This document shows, piece by piece, positions 36,131 to 45,186 of a stretch of DNA of 64,000 nt (position 1 is the first letter of the stretch; each line of letters starts with the position of its first letter). The notes under the pieces are model-generated. The model was given only the letters and a program-made list of their open reading frames with translations. It did no database searches and was not told where the DNA came from. A program made the position numbers and the translations under genes. Source of the stretch: Verrucomicrobiota bacterium (GTDB lineage Bacteria; Verrucomicrobiota; Verrucomicrobiia; Verrucomicrobiales; Akkermansiaceae); assembly GCA_017301995.1 (NCBI GenBank), contig JAFLEH010000002.1, positions 318,083 to 382,082 on the forward strand. Reading direction: 5' to 3'.

Positions 36131-37117
36131 ATGAAGAAAATCCTAACTCTCGTTATACCGGTGCTTGCCTACGCCTCCGCGTTTGCGGCGGATCCCGGCG
36201 GCTATCTGTTTGTGACCTTCAAGGGCGAGCAGTCGCCGATGACCGAGCAGATCTACTTCGCGCTGAGCAAGGATGGCCGGCAGTGGGACGCGCTGAACGG
36301 CGGCGAACCGGTGCTGGTGAGCAAGGTGGGCGAAAAGGGCGTCCGCGATCCCTATCTGCTCCGCTCGCATGACGGCCGCGGGTTCTATCTGTTGGCCACC
36401 GATCTATCCATCAATCTCAACCACGACTGGGGACGGGCGCAGACCGCGGCCAGCAAGTCGATCGTGATCTGGGAGTCCGCCGACCTGGTCCGCTGGGGGA
36501 AACCGCGTCTGACCCGCGTGGCGGCCGACGATGCCGGCTGCACCTGGGCGCCGGAAGCGGTGTATGACGGGGAAACCAAGGATTATCTGGTGTTCTGGGC
36601 ATCGAAGAACAAGCGCGACAACTTCGCGAAGCAGCGGATCTGGGCGGCGCGCACACGGGATTTCCGGAGTTTCGGCAAGCCGTTCGTCTATATCGACAAG
36701 CCGAATCACGTGATCGACACGACCATCATCCGCGAAGGAAAGAACTACTTCCGTTTTTCCAAGGACGAGGAGTTCAAGGCGATCACGATGGAGACCAGCG
36801 AAAAACTGATGGGGCCGTGGCGGGATGTGGCCGAGTTCTCGTTGGCGCGGCTCCAGGGATATGAAGGTCCGGAATGCTATCCGCTCAAACCGGCCGCGGA
36901 CGGCAAGCCGGGCGAGTGGTGCCTGGTGTTGGACCAATACAGCAAGGGCACCGGCTACCATCCGTTCGTCACCACCGATCTCGCGGGCGGAAAATTCGAA
37001 CCCGGCCCGGATTTCCGCTTTCCGTTCCGGTTCCGGCACGGGTCAATCCTTTCCCTATCCGCCGCCGAGTACGCGAAACTGGAACGCGATCTGGGCAAGC
37101 CGGGATCGGTGAAATAG
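36131..37117 (+). CDS. Glycoside hydrolase family 43 protein
   Basis: A 328-residue secreted protein (signal peptide 1-20, AFAAD). The five-bladed propeller features of GH43 are visible: VRDPYLLRSHDGRGFYLLAT with the acidic base region, SIVIWESADLVRWGKPRL, GCTWAPEAVYDGETKDYLVFWAS, DTTIIREGKNYFRF and YEGPECYPLKP (probable general-acid Glu). It is likely an arabinosidase or xylosidase or a relative. It stands alone, convergent with accA, and only 94 bp after the hydrolase gene. Confidence 0.87.
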   Translation: MKKILTLVIPVLAYASAFAADPGGYLFVTFKGEQSPMTEQIYFALSKDGRQWDALNGGEPVLVSKVGEKGVRDPYLLRSHDGRGFYLLATDLSINLNHDWGRAQTAASKSIVIWESADLVRWGKPRLTRVAADDAGCTWAPEAVYDGETKDYLVFWASKNKRDNFAKQRIWAARTRDFRSFGKPFVYIDKPNHVIDTTIIREGKNYFRFSKDEEFKAITMETSEKLMGPWRDVAEFSLARLQGYEGPECYPLKPAADGKPGEWCLVLDQYSKGTGYHPFVTTDLAGGKFEPGPDFRFPFRFRHGSILSLSAAEYAKLERDLGKPGSVK

Positions 37118-37127
37118 CGGCGGCCGC

Positions 37128-38078
37128 TCAAGCCTGCCACTCGCCGAAGGCGCGGAATTTCTGATAGCGTTTTGCGAGAAGATCCTCGGTCGTTAGGGCG
37201 GAAAGCTCGGCCAGATGGCGTTGAACGCATTCGCCGAAAGCGGCGGCGGCTTCCTGATGGTCGTGGTGCGCTCCGCCGAGCGGTTCGGCGATCACGTCAT
37301 CGATCAGTCCGAGCTGCTTGAGGTCCGGGGCGACGAGTTTCATCGCTTCCGCCGCCTCCGGGGCGTGTTTGCGGTGTTTCCAGAGGATGGCCGCGCAACC
37401 TTCCGGGCTGATCACCGAGTAGTAGGCGTTTTCCATCATGATGACGCGGTCGGCCACGCCGATGCCGAGGGCGCCGCCGGATCCGCCTTCGCCGAGCACG
37501 ACGGCGATGATCGGGACGCGGAGCAGCATCATTTCACGGAGGTTGTAGGCGATGGCTTCGGCGATGTTGCGTTCTTCCGCGCCGATACCGGGGAAGGCGC
37601 CGGGGGTGTCGATCATGGCAATGATCGGCAGGCCGAACTTCTCGGCGATTTTCATCAGGCGGAGCGCCTTGCGATAGCCTTCCGGGTGGGCGCTGCCGAA
37701 GTTCCGCTTGAGGTTTTCCTTGGTGTTGCGGCCTTTCTGGTGGCCGATGACGACGACGCGCCGTCCGCCGATCCGGGCGAATCCGCCGGGCATGGCGTGG
37801 TCGTCGCCGACATGGCGGTCGCCGTGGAGTTCGAAGAAATCGGTGAACACGTTGGCCACATAATCGAGCATGAACGGCCGCTGGGAGTGGCGGGCGATCT
37901 GTACGCGCTGCCAGGGGGTCAGGTTCCGATAGATGTCCGAGCGGGTTTCGGCGAGTTTGCCCTCCATGATGGCGATCTCCGCGGACATGTCGATGTTCTG
38001 GGAAGCGGACTTGGCGCGGAGGCGTTCAAGCTCCCGTTCCATTTCGGCGATCGGCTTTTCGAATTCGAGCAATTGCAT
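37128..38078 (-). CDS. accA: Acetyl-CoA carboxylase carboxyltransferase subunit alpha
   Basis: A 316-residue subunit that with AccD transfers carboxyl from biotin to acetyl-CoA for fatty-acid synthesis. Typical AccA phrases: LEFEKPIAEMERELERLRA at the start, LTPWQRVQIARHSQRP, VVIGHQKGRNTKENLKRNFG, GLPIIAMIDTPGAFPGIGAEE, VLGEGGSGGALGIGVADRVIMMENAYYSVISPEGCAAILWK (each from residues 5-240 in order). Length is normal. It precedes the LysM gene by 53 bp in coding direction. Confidence 0.96.
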   Translation of the reverse strand: MQLLEFEKPIAEMERELERLRAKSASQNIDMSAEIAIMEGKLAETRSDIYRNLTPWQRVQIARHSQRPFMLDYVANVFTDFFELHGDRHVGDDHAMPGGFARIGGRRVVVIGHQKGRNTKENLKRNFGSAHPEGYRKALRLMKIAEKFGLPIIAMIDTPGAFPGIGAEERNIAEAIAYNLREMMLLRVPIIAVVLGEGGSGGALGIGVADRVIMMENAYYSVISPEGCAAILWKHRKHAPEAAEAMKLVAPDLKQLGLIDDVIAEPLGGAHHDHQEAAAAFGECVQRHLAELSALTTEDLLAKRYQKFRAFGEWQA

Positions 38079-38131
38079 GGGATGAGTGTCGGTGATTGGT
38101 GGCGGGATTCAAGCGTCAACCTTGCGGGCGG

Positions 38132-39091
38132 CTATTTGGCGGGGTTGCGTATCTCGACGGTATTGCCGGTCCGGGTGAGCAGGAAAAGTTCTTCGAAATC
38201 CTCCGGGGCGAGGAAAATGCCGGGGCTGCTGGTATCGTCGGAGCTATCCGCGGCGATGCGGAGCGGGACTTTCGCCAGTTGGAGCGATTTCGGAGGGAGG
38301 GGCGCCGGAGTCGCGGGGGCGGCCGCCTCCGCGGGCTTCGGCTTGGCGGATGGCGCGGGCTTTTTCGGCGGCGCAGGGGTGGAGCGGATCGTGCGGCCGT
38401 CAAGTTGGCCCGACTTGGACTGGATGGTCACGCTCTGGCTTGCTAGTTTGTTAGGTGAGCCGACGCGTTTGATCGGGTACTCGCAAATGAAGCGCCCGCC
38501 ATCCCAAAGCGAGATGGCCATCCGCTGCGGCTCGATGAGCACCCGGTAGTCCAGCGGCATCATGATCAGTTCCTCGCCGGGTTGGAGGCTTTTCAGGCCG
38601 GTCATGCCGTTCAGATAGAGGATGCAGTCGAGGGTGGTGTGGTATTTCGCGGCGAGGGCGAGGTAGGAATCGCCGCGTTTGATGGTGTGGGTCTGTTTTC
38701 CCTCCGGGTGGGCCGTTGATAGGATTTCGTCGAGGTTCATTTCCCCGACGATATGCCGGGCATGGCCGGCGCAGGAGGAGGATGGATAGACGTTGATGAT
38801 CGAGTTGAGTTTCTCCCGGGCGCCAGCCAGATCTCCGATCGCGATCAGCTCGACGGACTTCTGGTAGAGTTTTTCGCCGGGATCGATGTCGGGCATCTCG
38901 GCGGAGTCCACCATTTTGACGAAATCGGCGTCGGTGGGTTCTCCGGTCACGGCGTGGGGGCTTGGGACGATCTTTTCGAACGCTTTGCCCAGCGGCCGCA
39001 CGGTGATGTGATAGGCGAGCATGCCGGTGAAGGCCAGTACGGCCATGACTCCGAGGGCGGCGAGGATTTTGACCAGGGTCCAGACTCTCAT
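38132..39091 (-). CDS. LysM protein with degenerate L,D-transpeptidase-like domain
   Basis: A 319-residue protein with one N-terminal membrane helix (about 9-31). A helical segment (about 65-120) precedes a LysM domain (about 134-180: HTIKRGDSYLALAAKYHTT, LQPGEELIMM). After it comes a stretch like the start of a YkuD L,D-transpeptidase (MAISLWDGGRFICEYPIKRVG), a Pro/Ala/Lys linker, and an end that resembles the YkuD C-terminus (IFLAPEDFEELFLLTRTGNTVEI). The catalytic SHGC-type cysteine motif is absent: the equivalent place reads DDTSSPGIF. It is thus probably a non-catalytic peptidoglycan-binding protein of the cell envelope. Confidence 0.8.
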   Translation of the reverse strand: MRVWTLVKILAALGVMAVLAFTGMLAYHITVRPLGKAFEKIVPSPHAVTGEPTDADFVKMVDSAEMPDIDPGEKLYQKSVELIAIGDLAGAREKLNSIINVYPSSSCAGHARHIVGEMNLDEILSTAHPEGKQTHTIKRGDSYLALAAKYHTTLDCILYLNGMTGLKSLQPGEELIMMPLDYRVLIEPQRMAISLWDGGRFICEYPIKRVGSPNKLASQSVTIQSKSGQLDGRTIRSTPAPPKKPAPSAKPKPAEAAAPATPAPLPPKSLQLAKVPLRIAADSSDDTSSPGIFLAPEDFEELFLLTRTGNTVEIRNPAK

Positions 39092-39104
39092 GGCTCGCGT
39101 TCGG

Positions 39105-39641
39105 TCACAGCATTCCCCGGCGTTTGAAATCGAAGGTGTTGATCTCGTGCGACCGCAGGATCATATCGAAGGAGAATTTGAGGATCGAGACCTCCCAGGC
39201 GTCGTCCACGCCTTCGATCACGGCCAGAGACGGATTGCCGGTCCTGCGGATCTCCTCCAGCAGGCGACCGCGGACGGAATCGATGGAATCGTGGATGATT
39301 TCCTCCTGCACCTTGCCGCGGCGGAATTGGAAACCGTATTGGAGAAACGCGAGATTGCGCCCCTCGGAACGGAGCCGTTCGACGAGCGCGTCGAGCCTGG
39401 CGCGGGCGGAATCGTCGAATCCTTCCAACTCGATTTCCCGATAGGGTTCCGGCCGGAGGATGCGCGGGCGCATCGCCTCCACCTCGCCGGTGCGGATCCT
39501 TACCTGGCCCACTTGGTCCATCAGCTCGCTGATGAGTTGGAACTCGAAGCGGGTATCGCCGAAGGTATCAATGCGCCGGTCCGGCTCGCGTAGTACGCGG
39601 GTCGTTTCCAGCGCATATTGGATATCGTCGGGCTTGTGCAT
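39105..39641 (-). CDS. Conserved hypothetical protein
   Basis: A 178-residue soluble protein rich in charged residues and without signal peptide or membrane helix. Phrases such as ETTRVLREPDRRIDTFGDTRF and SILKFSFDMILRSHEINTFDFKRRG suggest a compact alpha/beta fold, but I recognise no family. It is 13 bp upstream of the LysM gene, so the two are probably co-transcribed. Confidence 0.7.
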   Translation of the reverse strand: MHKPDDIQYALETTRVLREPDRRIDTFGDTRFEFQLISELMDQVGQVRIRTGEVEAMRPRILRPEPYREIELEGFDDSARARLDALVERLRSEGRNLAFLQYGFQFRRGKVQEEIIHDSIDSVRGRLLEEIRRTGNPSLAVIEGVDDAWEVSILKFSFDMILRSHEINTFDFKRRGML

Positions 39642-39667
39642 GGCGGAGGATAGCCTGAAATCCGAAA

Positions 39668-39707
39668 ATGAAAAGGGCGGACACCGCTAGGGGGTCCACC
39701 CTTTCAA
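39668..39707 (-). terminator. Intrinsic terminator of acpP
   Basis: On the minus strand AAAGGGTGGAC pairs with GTCCGCCCTTT around a GC-rich loop, followed by TTTTCATTTT. It lies 22 bases after the acpP stop and ahead of the next minus-strand gene. Confidence 0.75.
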
Positions 39708-39728
39708 AAATCGAAACGCCGGACCGGA

Positions 39729-39971
39729 TTAGGCCTGCTGGCTGTTGATGAAAGCGAGCACGTCACCGACGGATTGGAGCTTTTCGGCTTCTTCGTCGGG
39801 CACCTCGATATCAAACTCTTCCTCGAAAGCCATCACGAGTTCCACGGTGTCGAGCGAGTCGGCTCCGAGGTCCTCCACGAATTTGGCTTCCGGGGTGACC
39901 TGATCGGCGCTGACGCCGAGCTGTTCCACGATGATGTCCTTCACGCGATCTTCGATACTTTTGTCTGACAT
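39729..39971 (-). CDS. acpP: Acyl carrier protein
   Basis: An 80-residue ACP. The phosphopantetheine attachment site is [12 protein letters not shown] (Ser near 39); the rest, including [22 protein letters not shown], is canonical and strongly acidic. It carries acyl chains in fatty-acid synthesis. It is monocistronic here: a terminator follows and the next upstream gene is 114 bp away. Confidence 0.97.
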   Translation of the reverse strand: MSDKSIEDRVKDIIVEQLGVSADQVTPEAKFVEDLGADSLDTVELVMAFEEEFDIEVPDEEAEKLQSVGDVLAFINSQQA

Positions 39972-40085
39972 AGTTGCGATTGGTTGAGTTGGGGTTGGTG
40001 TCCGCGCGGATTTACGCGGGGGAGGCGGGGCTTGGCAATCCGAAAAACCGGGCGAACCGAGAAAAAATTCCGCGATTGCGGAAAT

Positions 40086-40919
40086 TCAGGCGCCCGTGGC
40101 GTCGGATTTTTCGGCCGGAGAGTCGTCGGATGCTTCGGAGGCGGCGGTGAATTCGATGATTTCCCCGGAGAAGCGGGATTTGACGCGTTTCATGAGTTCC
40201 TCGGCGGGCTGACCTTCTTCGGCCTTGAATCCGCCGTAGGTGAGACCGTCGATCCGGAGGCGTCCTTTGCCGGACGGGCCGTCGAAATCGATGAAAGCCA
40301 GTCCCTTGGTTTCCCATTTCCGCAGATCAAGCACCCGGAGGTCGGCGTAGGGCACACGGCGGCCGCGCTGGTCGGTGACGGCCTCGTCATCGGCGCTGAT
40401 TCGCCGGCCGAGCGTGCGGATGAGGAAAAACCCCGCGGCCAGAGCCAATGCCAGGGAAATCCAGAAAACGACCCATTGTTCTTTGATTTTGCGTGCGGTG
40501 TAGGGTTCCTCCGGAACGTCTTCGTCCATGCCTCTTGTTGCGGTGTATTCCCGCCAGAGGTGGTTCCACTGGGTGTTCTTCATTTTCTGGAAATCGTGGA
40601 GGATTTCCGGCCAAGGATGGGGAACTTCCATGGTAGCGGGCAGCACCGAGCGGTCGTCGGGAAGCAGGACGGTGCGTTTCGAAGCGTAGTCGCGCCAGGA
40701 TTCCGGGGTGAGGTCGCCTTTTTTCGAGAGATCCGAGAATTCATGGCTGGCGGCTTCGAACGCCTTGTGAAGGTAAAACGCCTCGTTCTTCTTGCGGTAG
40801 CCCGTGGAGCCGTCCTTGTAGAACAGCACCGCGAAGACGCCGAACATCACCAACATCACCGCTGCCCGGAAGATGAACCACCGGGTCGGCTTGCACTCGA
40901 GTTTTTGCGTTGAAGTCAT
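40086..40919 (-). CDS. Hypothetical protein with two membrane helices
   Basis: A 277-residue protein. Helix one at about 14-33 (FIFRAAVMLVMFGVFAVLFY), a periplasmic loop of about 110 residues, helix two at about 148-170 (WVVFWISLALALAAGFFLI), then a cytoplasmic domain with VTDQRGRRVPYADLRVLDLRKWETKG, which resembles PH-like or YcxB-type domains, and an acidic Ser/Asp-rich end. No function can be assigned. It is divergent from fba. Confidence 0.75.
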   Translation of the reverse strand: MTSTQKLECKPTRWFIFRAAVMLVMFGVFAVLFYKDGSTGYRKKNEAFYLHKAFEAASHEFSDLSKKGDLTPESWRDYASKRTVLLPDDRSVLPATMEVPHPWPEILHDFQKMKNTQWNHLWREYTATRGMDEDVPEEPYTARKIKEQWVVFWISLALALAAGFFLIRTLGRRISADDEAVTDQRGRRVPYADLRVLDLRKWETKGLAFIDFDGPSGKGRLRIDGLTYGGFKAEEGQPAEELMKRVKSRFSGEIIEFTAASEASDDSPAEKSDATGA

Positions 40920-41085
40920 GATGCTCCGGCCGAAATAGAACGCCTTGGCACGGCTTTGGCAAGCATTTCCGGCGTGTTGGCGGAGGCTCGGCTTCCGGAA
41001 AAGACCCGGAGTGTGAAAATTTCCGGCTTTTTTCGCACAATTCCCGCTTGCAGGTTTGCCGCTGGTTGGTTACAGCCCGCGCGCT

Positions 41086-42117
<1,032 letters not shown>

Positions 42118-42144
42118 CGGTCCCGGATCTCCGATTGCTTCCCC

Positions 42145-42179
42145 AGGCGGTCCCGGCACGTTCCGGGACCGCCTTTTTT
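42145..42179 (+). terminator. Intrinsic terminator of fba
   Basis: Perfect 12-bp stem AGGCGGTCCCGG / CCGGGACCGCCT with a 6-base loop and six T residues, 28 bases after the fba stop. Confidence 0.95.
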
Positions 42180-42214
42180 CGGGACCGTTCATCCCGAATT
42201 CCAGACATCCTGAT

Positions 42215-42341
42215 CCGGTCGGAAAATGATTTGGCACAATTCGCGGCGACAGCCACGTCGATGAATGGTGCTTTCTTTCTGGTTTCCGGTTTCTGGGCTC
42301 TGGCTTCTTGGCCCGATTGTGCCAAACCATTTTCCGACCGG
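42215..42341. repeat. 127-bp element with 26-bp inverted ends
   Basis: CCGGTCGGAAAATGATTTGG... (42215-42240) is repeated in inverted orientation at 42316-42341 with one mismatch in 26 bases. The 75 bases between hold no gene and are pyrimidine-rich (CTTTCTTTCTGGTTTCCGG). It could be a miniature inverted-repeat element or a very stable hairpin. Confidence 0.7.
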
Positions 42342-42369
42342 CAAACGCAGTGGAGCGGAAAACAAGGCC

Positions 42370-42595
42370 CCGGATCAGGATCTCTGAATTCCGAAGTTGA
42401 AAGTTATCATGTGGTCCCATTTGACCGCTGAAGCGCTGAGAACCGCTGAGGGCGCTGAAGTTGAGGTTGAAAAAATCGGATCGAATCCGATGCACCATAC
42501 GGTGCGGGCATCCCGATCAAACAAAACTCAGCGAATTCAGCGGTAAATCGAGCATCCAAACTACCTCGAACTTGGGAATTCGGGTTGAACCGAAA
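42370..42595. repeat. Dispersed intergenic repeat, copy B
   Basis: The gene-free stretch 42118-42667 contains this copy after the 127-bp element. CCGAAGTTGAAAGTTATCAT and GTGGTCCCATTTGACCGCTG near its left end, AACAAAACTCAGCGAATTCA in the middle, and GAGCATCCAAACT near the right end all recur in copy C (63310-63595) with a few changes. A near-inverted copy of the left end closes the element (CGAACTTGGGAATTCGGG). Short GCTGAG/GCTGAAG units repeat between. A further end-like phrase TCATCCCGAATTCC sits at 42189-42202. Confidence 0.6.
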
Positions 42596-42667
42596 AAGTT
42601 GTGCTGTTTGAGTCAGATCTTGTCGGGTCTCTGATTTCTGGTTTCCGGAGTCTGAGGCGCAGCCTCG

Positions 42668-44023
42668 CTAGGCGTTGGCGCGCAGGGTATCCAACAGCGC
42701 CCGGTGGATGTCTTCGGGGCGGTGGACCGGTTGTTCCAGACCGATGACGACCGGTTGTTCGGCCTCGGGGACATCGTCGCGGCCGTGGGAGCCGCGGACG
42801 AGGGTGGCGTCCAGCGGGATGACTTCCAACAACCCGCGTATGCCGAGTTTCTTCTTCAGCAGGAACCCGGCGACCCGGAGTTTTGGTGCTGTTAGGGCGG
42901 GGTCGATGAACAGCTCGCAGGGGTCGTAGCCGGGTTTGCGGTGGATATCGATGGTGCGGGCGTAGTCCGGGGCCAGCGTGTCGTCGTCCCAGAAATAGTA
43001 GGTGAACCAGGCGTCCGGTTCCGCCACTGCGATGAAATCTCCGCCCCGCCCGTCGGCGGAACCCCACGCGGATTCCGGGGTGCGGACCTCCGCAACGCCG
43101 GGCGTGTCCTCCAACATTTCCCTAACCGTATCTCGGACGGAGGGATCGTTGACGTAAACATGAGCCACCTGGTGGTCGGCCACGGCGAAGGCCTTGCAGC
43201 CGCCGCAATCGAGGGTTTCGCGGTCGAGTTCGCGCTTGAGCTGGAGCCAGCCGCGGGCGCGGAACAGGCGGTTGAGATGGACCGGCCGGCGGACGGGGGA
43301 GATGCCGTATTCGGATAGCACGACGACGCGGACGTTGCGGGATTCGTAGAAGGAAATCAGATCGCCGGCCACGCGGTCGATTTTGGCGAGTTCGGCGGGG
43401 ATTTCCGGCGAGTCCGGGCCGAGTTTCTGGAGCGGATAGTCGAGGTGGGGCAGATAGACCAGGCTGAGCGTGGGCGAGTGCTTTTCCTCGGTCCACCGCG
43501 CCGAGGCGGCGATCCACCGGGAGGAGGCGATGCCCGCGGCCGGTCCCCAGAACGCGGGAAAGGGGAAATCCCCCAGATCGCGCTTCAGTTCGTCGCGCAG
43601 TCCCATCGGCTGGGTGTGGATGTCGAACACCTTGCGTCCGTCCGCCGGATAGAGCGGGCGCGGGGTGGCCGAGAAATCGACGTTGGCATACATGTTATAC
43701 CACCAGAACAGCTTGGCGCAGGTGAAGCCGGGGATCTCGCGGCGCAGCTTGTCCCAAAGCTTCTCCCCGCGGACGAGGTGGTTGCTTTGTTTCCAGAACT
43801 TCACTTCCGCCGCCTCGCGATCATACCAGCCGTTGCCCACGATTCCGTGCCCGGCGGGCGGCGTGCCGGTGACGATGGACGATTGCGCGGTGCAGGTGAC
43901 CGCCGGAAACGCGGGCGGATGCGACTGCAAACCGGCCCGCTCCGCAAACGCCGCGAGCGCGGGCGTATGCGGCCCGATGAGCGAGCGGGAAAGCCCGACG
44001 ATGTTGATAACGGCAAGGCGCAT
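42668..44023 (-). CDS. Alkaline-phosphatase-superfamily nucleotide pyrophosphatase/phosphodiesterase
   Basis: A 451-residue soluble protein of the type I phosphodiesterase/nucleotide pyrophosphatase family. The N-terminal strand VINIVGLS and nucleophile region FPAVTCTAQSSIVTGTPPAGHGIVGNGWYD (about 38-67; probable catalytic Thr) are clear. Metal-site regions include YLPHLDYPLQKLG (about 190), VVVLSEYGISPV and CKAFAVADHQVAHVYVND. Similar proteins occur in ebo-type clusters, but no other ebo gene is here. It lies 33 bp downstream of the last DUF2330 gene on the same strand and may be the last gene of that operon. Confidence 0.85.
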   Translation of the reverse strand: MRLAVINIVGLSRSLIGPHTPALAAFAERAGLQSHPPAFPAVTCTAQSSIVTGTPPAGHGIVGNGWYDREAAEVKFWKQSNHLVRGEKLWDKLRREIPGFTCAKLFWWYNMYANVDFSATPRPLYPADGRKVFDIHTQPMGLRDELKRDLGDFPFPAFWGPAAGIASSRWIAASARWTEEKHSPTLSLVYLPHLDYPLQKLGPDSPEIPAELAKIDRVAGDLISFYESRNVRVVVLSEYGISPVRRPVHLNRLFRARGWLQLKRELDRETLDCGGCKAFAVADHQVAHVYVNDPSVRDTVREMLEDTPGVAEVRTPESAWGSADGRGGDFIAVAEPDAWFTYYFWDDDTLAPDYARTIDIHRKPGYDPCELFIDPALTAPKLRVAGFLLKKKLGIRGLLEVIPLDATLVRGSHGRDDVPEAEQPVVIGLEQPVHRPEDIHRALLDTLRANA

Positions 44024-44056
44024 GGTGGGGAGATTACGGGATTGGAAGCACGGAAA

Positions 44057-45157
44057 TTAACGGTAGATGTGTTCGCGGCGATCGGTTTGACGCGGATCGG
44101 GCACGAACTCAAGGTCGCTCCGCATCTGATCCGGGGTTAGGGTGCCTTTGAACTTCGAGAGGCGGAGGGTTGCAGCCCGGTCCATGGCCGGATCGGCGGA
44201 TAGAAACTCCGTGTTTTCATCGGTCATCAGATGCCCGGACGGGAACCAGCCTTGTGGGGGACCTCCCGCGGAGCGGAGTTCGAGCCGCCCGTCGCCGGTC
44301 CGCGGGGTGTCGGATAGCAGATAGATCAGGACTTCGGTGTCATGGCCGCCGGTGGCGGTTAGGGCGAGCGGATAGACCGGGTTCTTCGCGGAAAACCGGA
44401 GCAGCAATGGAGCGGCCAGCCCCTTTGAGACGGCTTTGTGATCGGACATATCGGCCGCGGGATCGATCTTCGCCGCAACGAACACCCAGCCCCGGTCAAT
44501 GTAACTTCGGAAGGCGGTTTCATCTTCCGGACCAAACCCGAAGCCGTTGTCCTTCAACCATCGCAACATATCGGCCGCGGCTTTCGCGCGGATCACGGTG
44601 ATGTCGTAAATGCCGGCCTTTTTGGAAGCGAGCGTTTCGATCCCCGAAATGCCCTTTTTCATGCGGATGACCAACGGTCCTGCAAAGATACACAGGACCG
44701 CGGCGAATGCGGATACCAAGCCGAGAATCCGAAACCGCCGCCTCTTTTCGGGGCGTCGTGCCACGAAGGCGCCGGTGATGCAGATTACCGTGTTGACGAG
44801 TGCGATGCCAAATCCCGTGAGAAGGAGGAAAGCGCTGATTTCGGTGATCTTCGGGGCAGCCGATCTATCGCACCAGTTGAATACCCATTCGGCCCTGTTT
44901 GCATTGGCGGTGGCAACCTCCGGGGTGGCGGGAACCGGGACCACCCAGCCGAGGGCTTTCGTATCCGAGGCCCCGGGGATTTGGTATTGGCTTTGGAGGA
45001 CAAGGGTTTGGGTTTCCCCGGTGTGGAGGATGATGGCGCGCTGATAGGGAATCGTGGCGGGCACCTTTTCCGCAAACATTTTTCCATCGGCAAGGGCTTC
45101 GGCGGCGCACATCAGTGTGAGCATCGCAACGGTCCAGCGGAGGAGAAACGCGTTCAT
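44057..45157 (-). CDS. DUF2330 membrane protein, array copy 1
   Basis: A 366-residue protein and the most diverged of five tandem paralogs. Signal peptide 1-23 (ending ALA-DGK), ectodomain part one with PYQRAIILHTGETQTLVLQS and GWVVPVPATPEV (DUF2330 hallmarks), a membrane hairpin (about 104-130 and 142-163) whose cytoplasmic loop is RRPEKRRRF, then ectodomain part two from IETLASKKAGIYDITVIRAKAAADMLRWL onward, ending in PDPRQTDRREHIYR. Both halves of DUF2330 should lie outside the inner membrane. The stop is 33 bp before the phosphodiesterase gene; copy 2 ends 29 bp upstream of its start. Confidence 0.88.
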   Translation of the reverse strand: MNAFLLRWTVAMLTLMCAAEALADGKMFAEKVPATIPYQRAIILHTGETQTLVLQSQYQIPGASDTKALGWVVPVPATPEVATANANRAEWVFNWCDRSAAPKITEISAFLLLTGFGIALVNTVICITGAFVARRPEKRRRFRILGLVSAFAAVLCIFAGPLVIRMKKGISGIETLASKKAGIYDITVIRAKAAADMLRWLKDNGFGFGPEDETAFRSYIDRGWVFVAAKIDPAADMSDHKAVSKGLAAPLLLRFSAKNPVYPLALTATGGHDTEVLIYLLSDTPRTGDGRLELRSAGGPPQGWFPSGHLMTDENTEFLSADPAMDRAATLRLSKFKGTLTPDQMRSDLEFVPDPRQTDRREHIYR

Positions 45158-45186
45158 GGGGTGAGGTTAGGCATGACCCTGGCAAG

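Noticed and set aside
37215..38549. 444-residue frame antisense to accA and the LysM gene
   Set aside because: It crosses two well-supported genes on the opposite strand and has Gly/Phe/Asp-rich shadow composition.
41047..41075. Promoter TTGCAG-17-TACAGC ahead of fba
   Set aside because: Both boxes match the consensus poorly; such matches are expected by chance.
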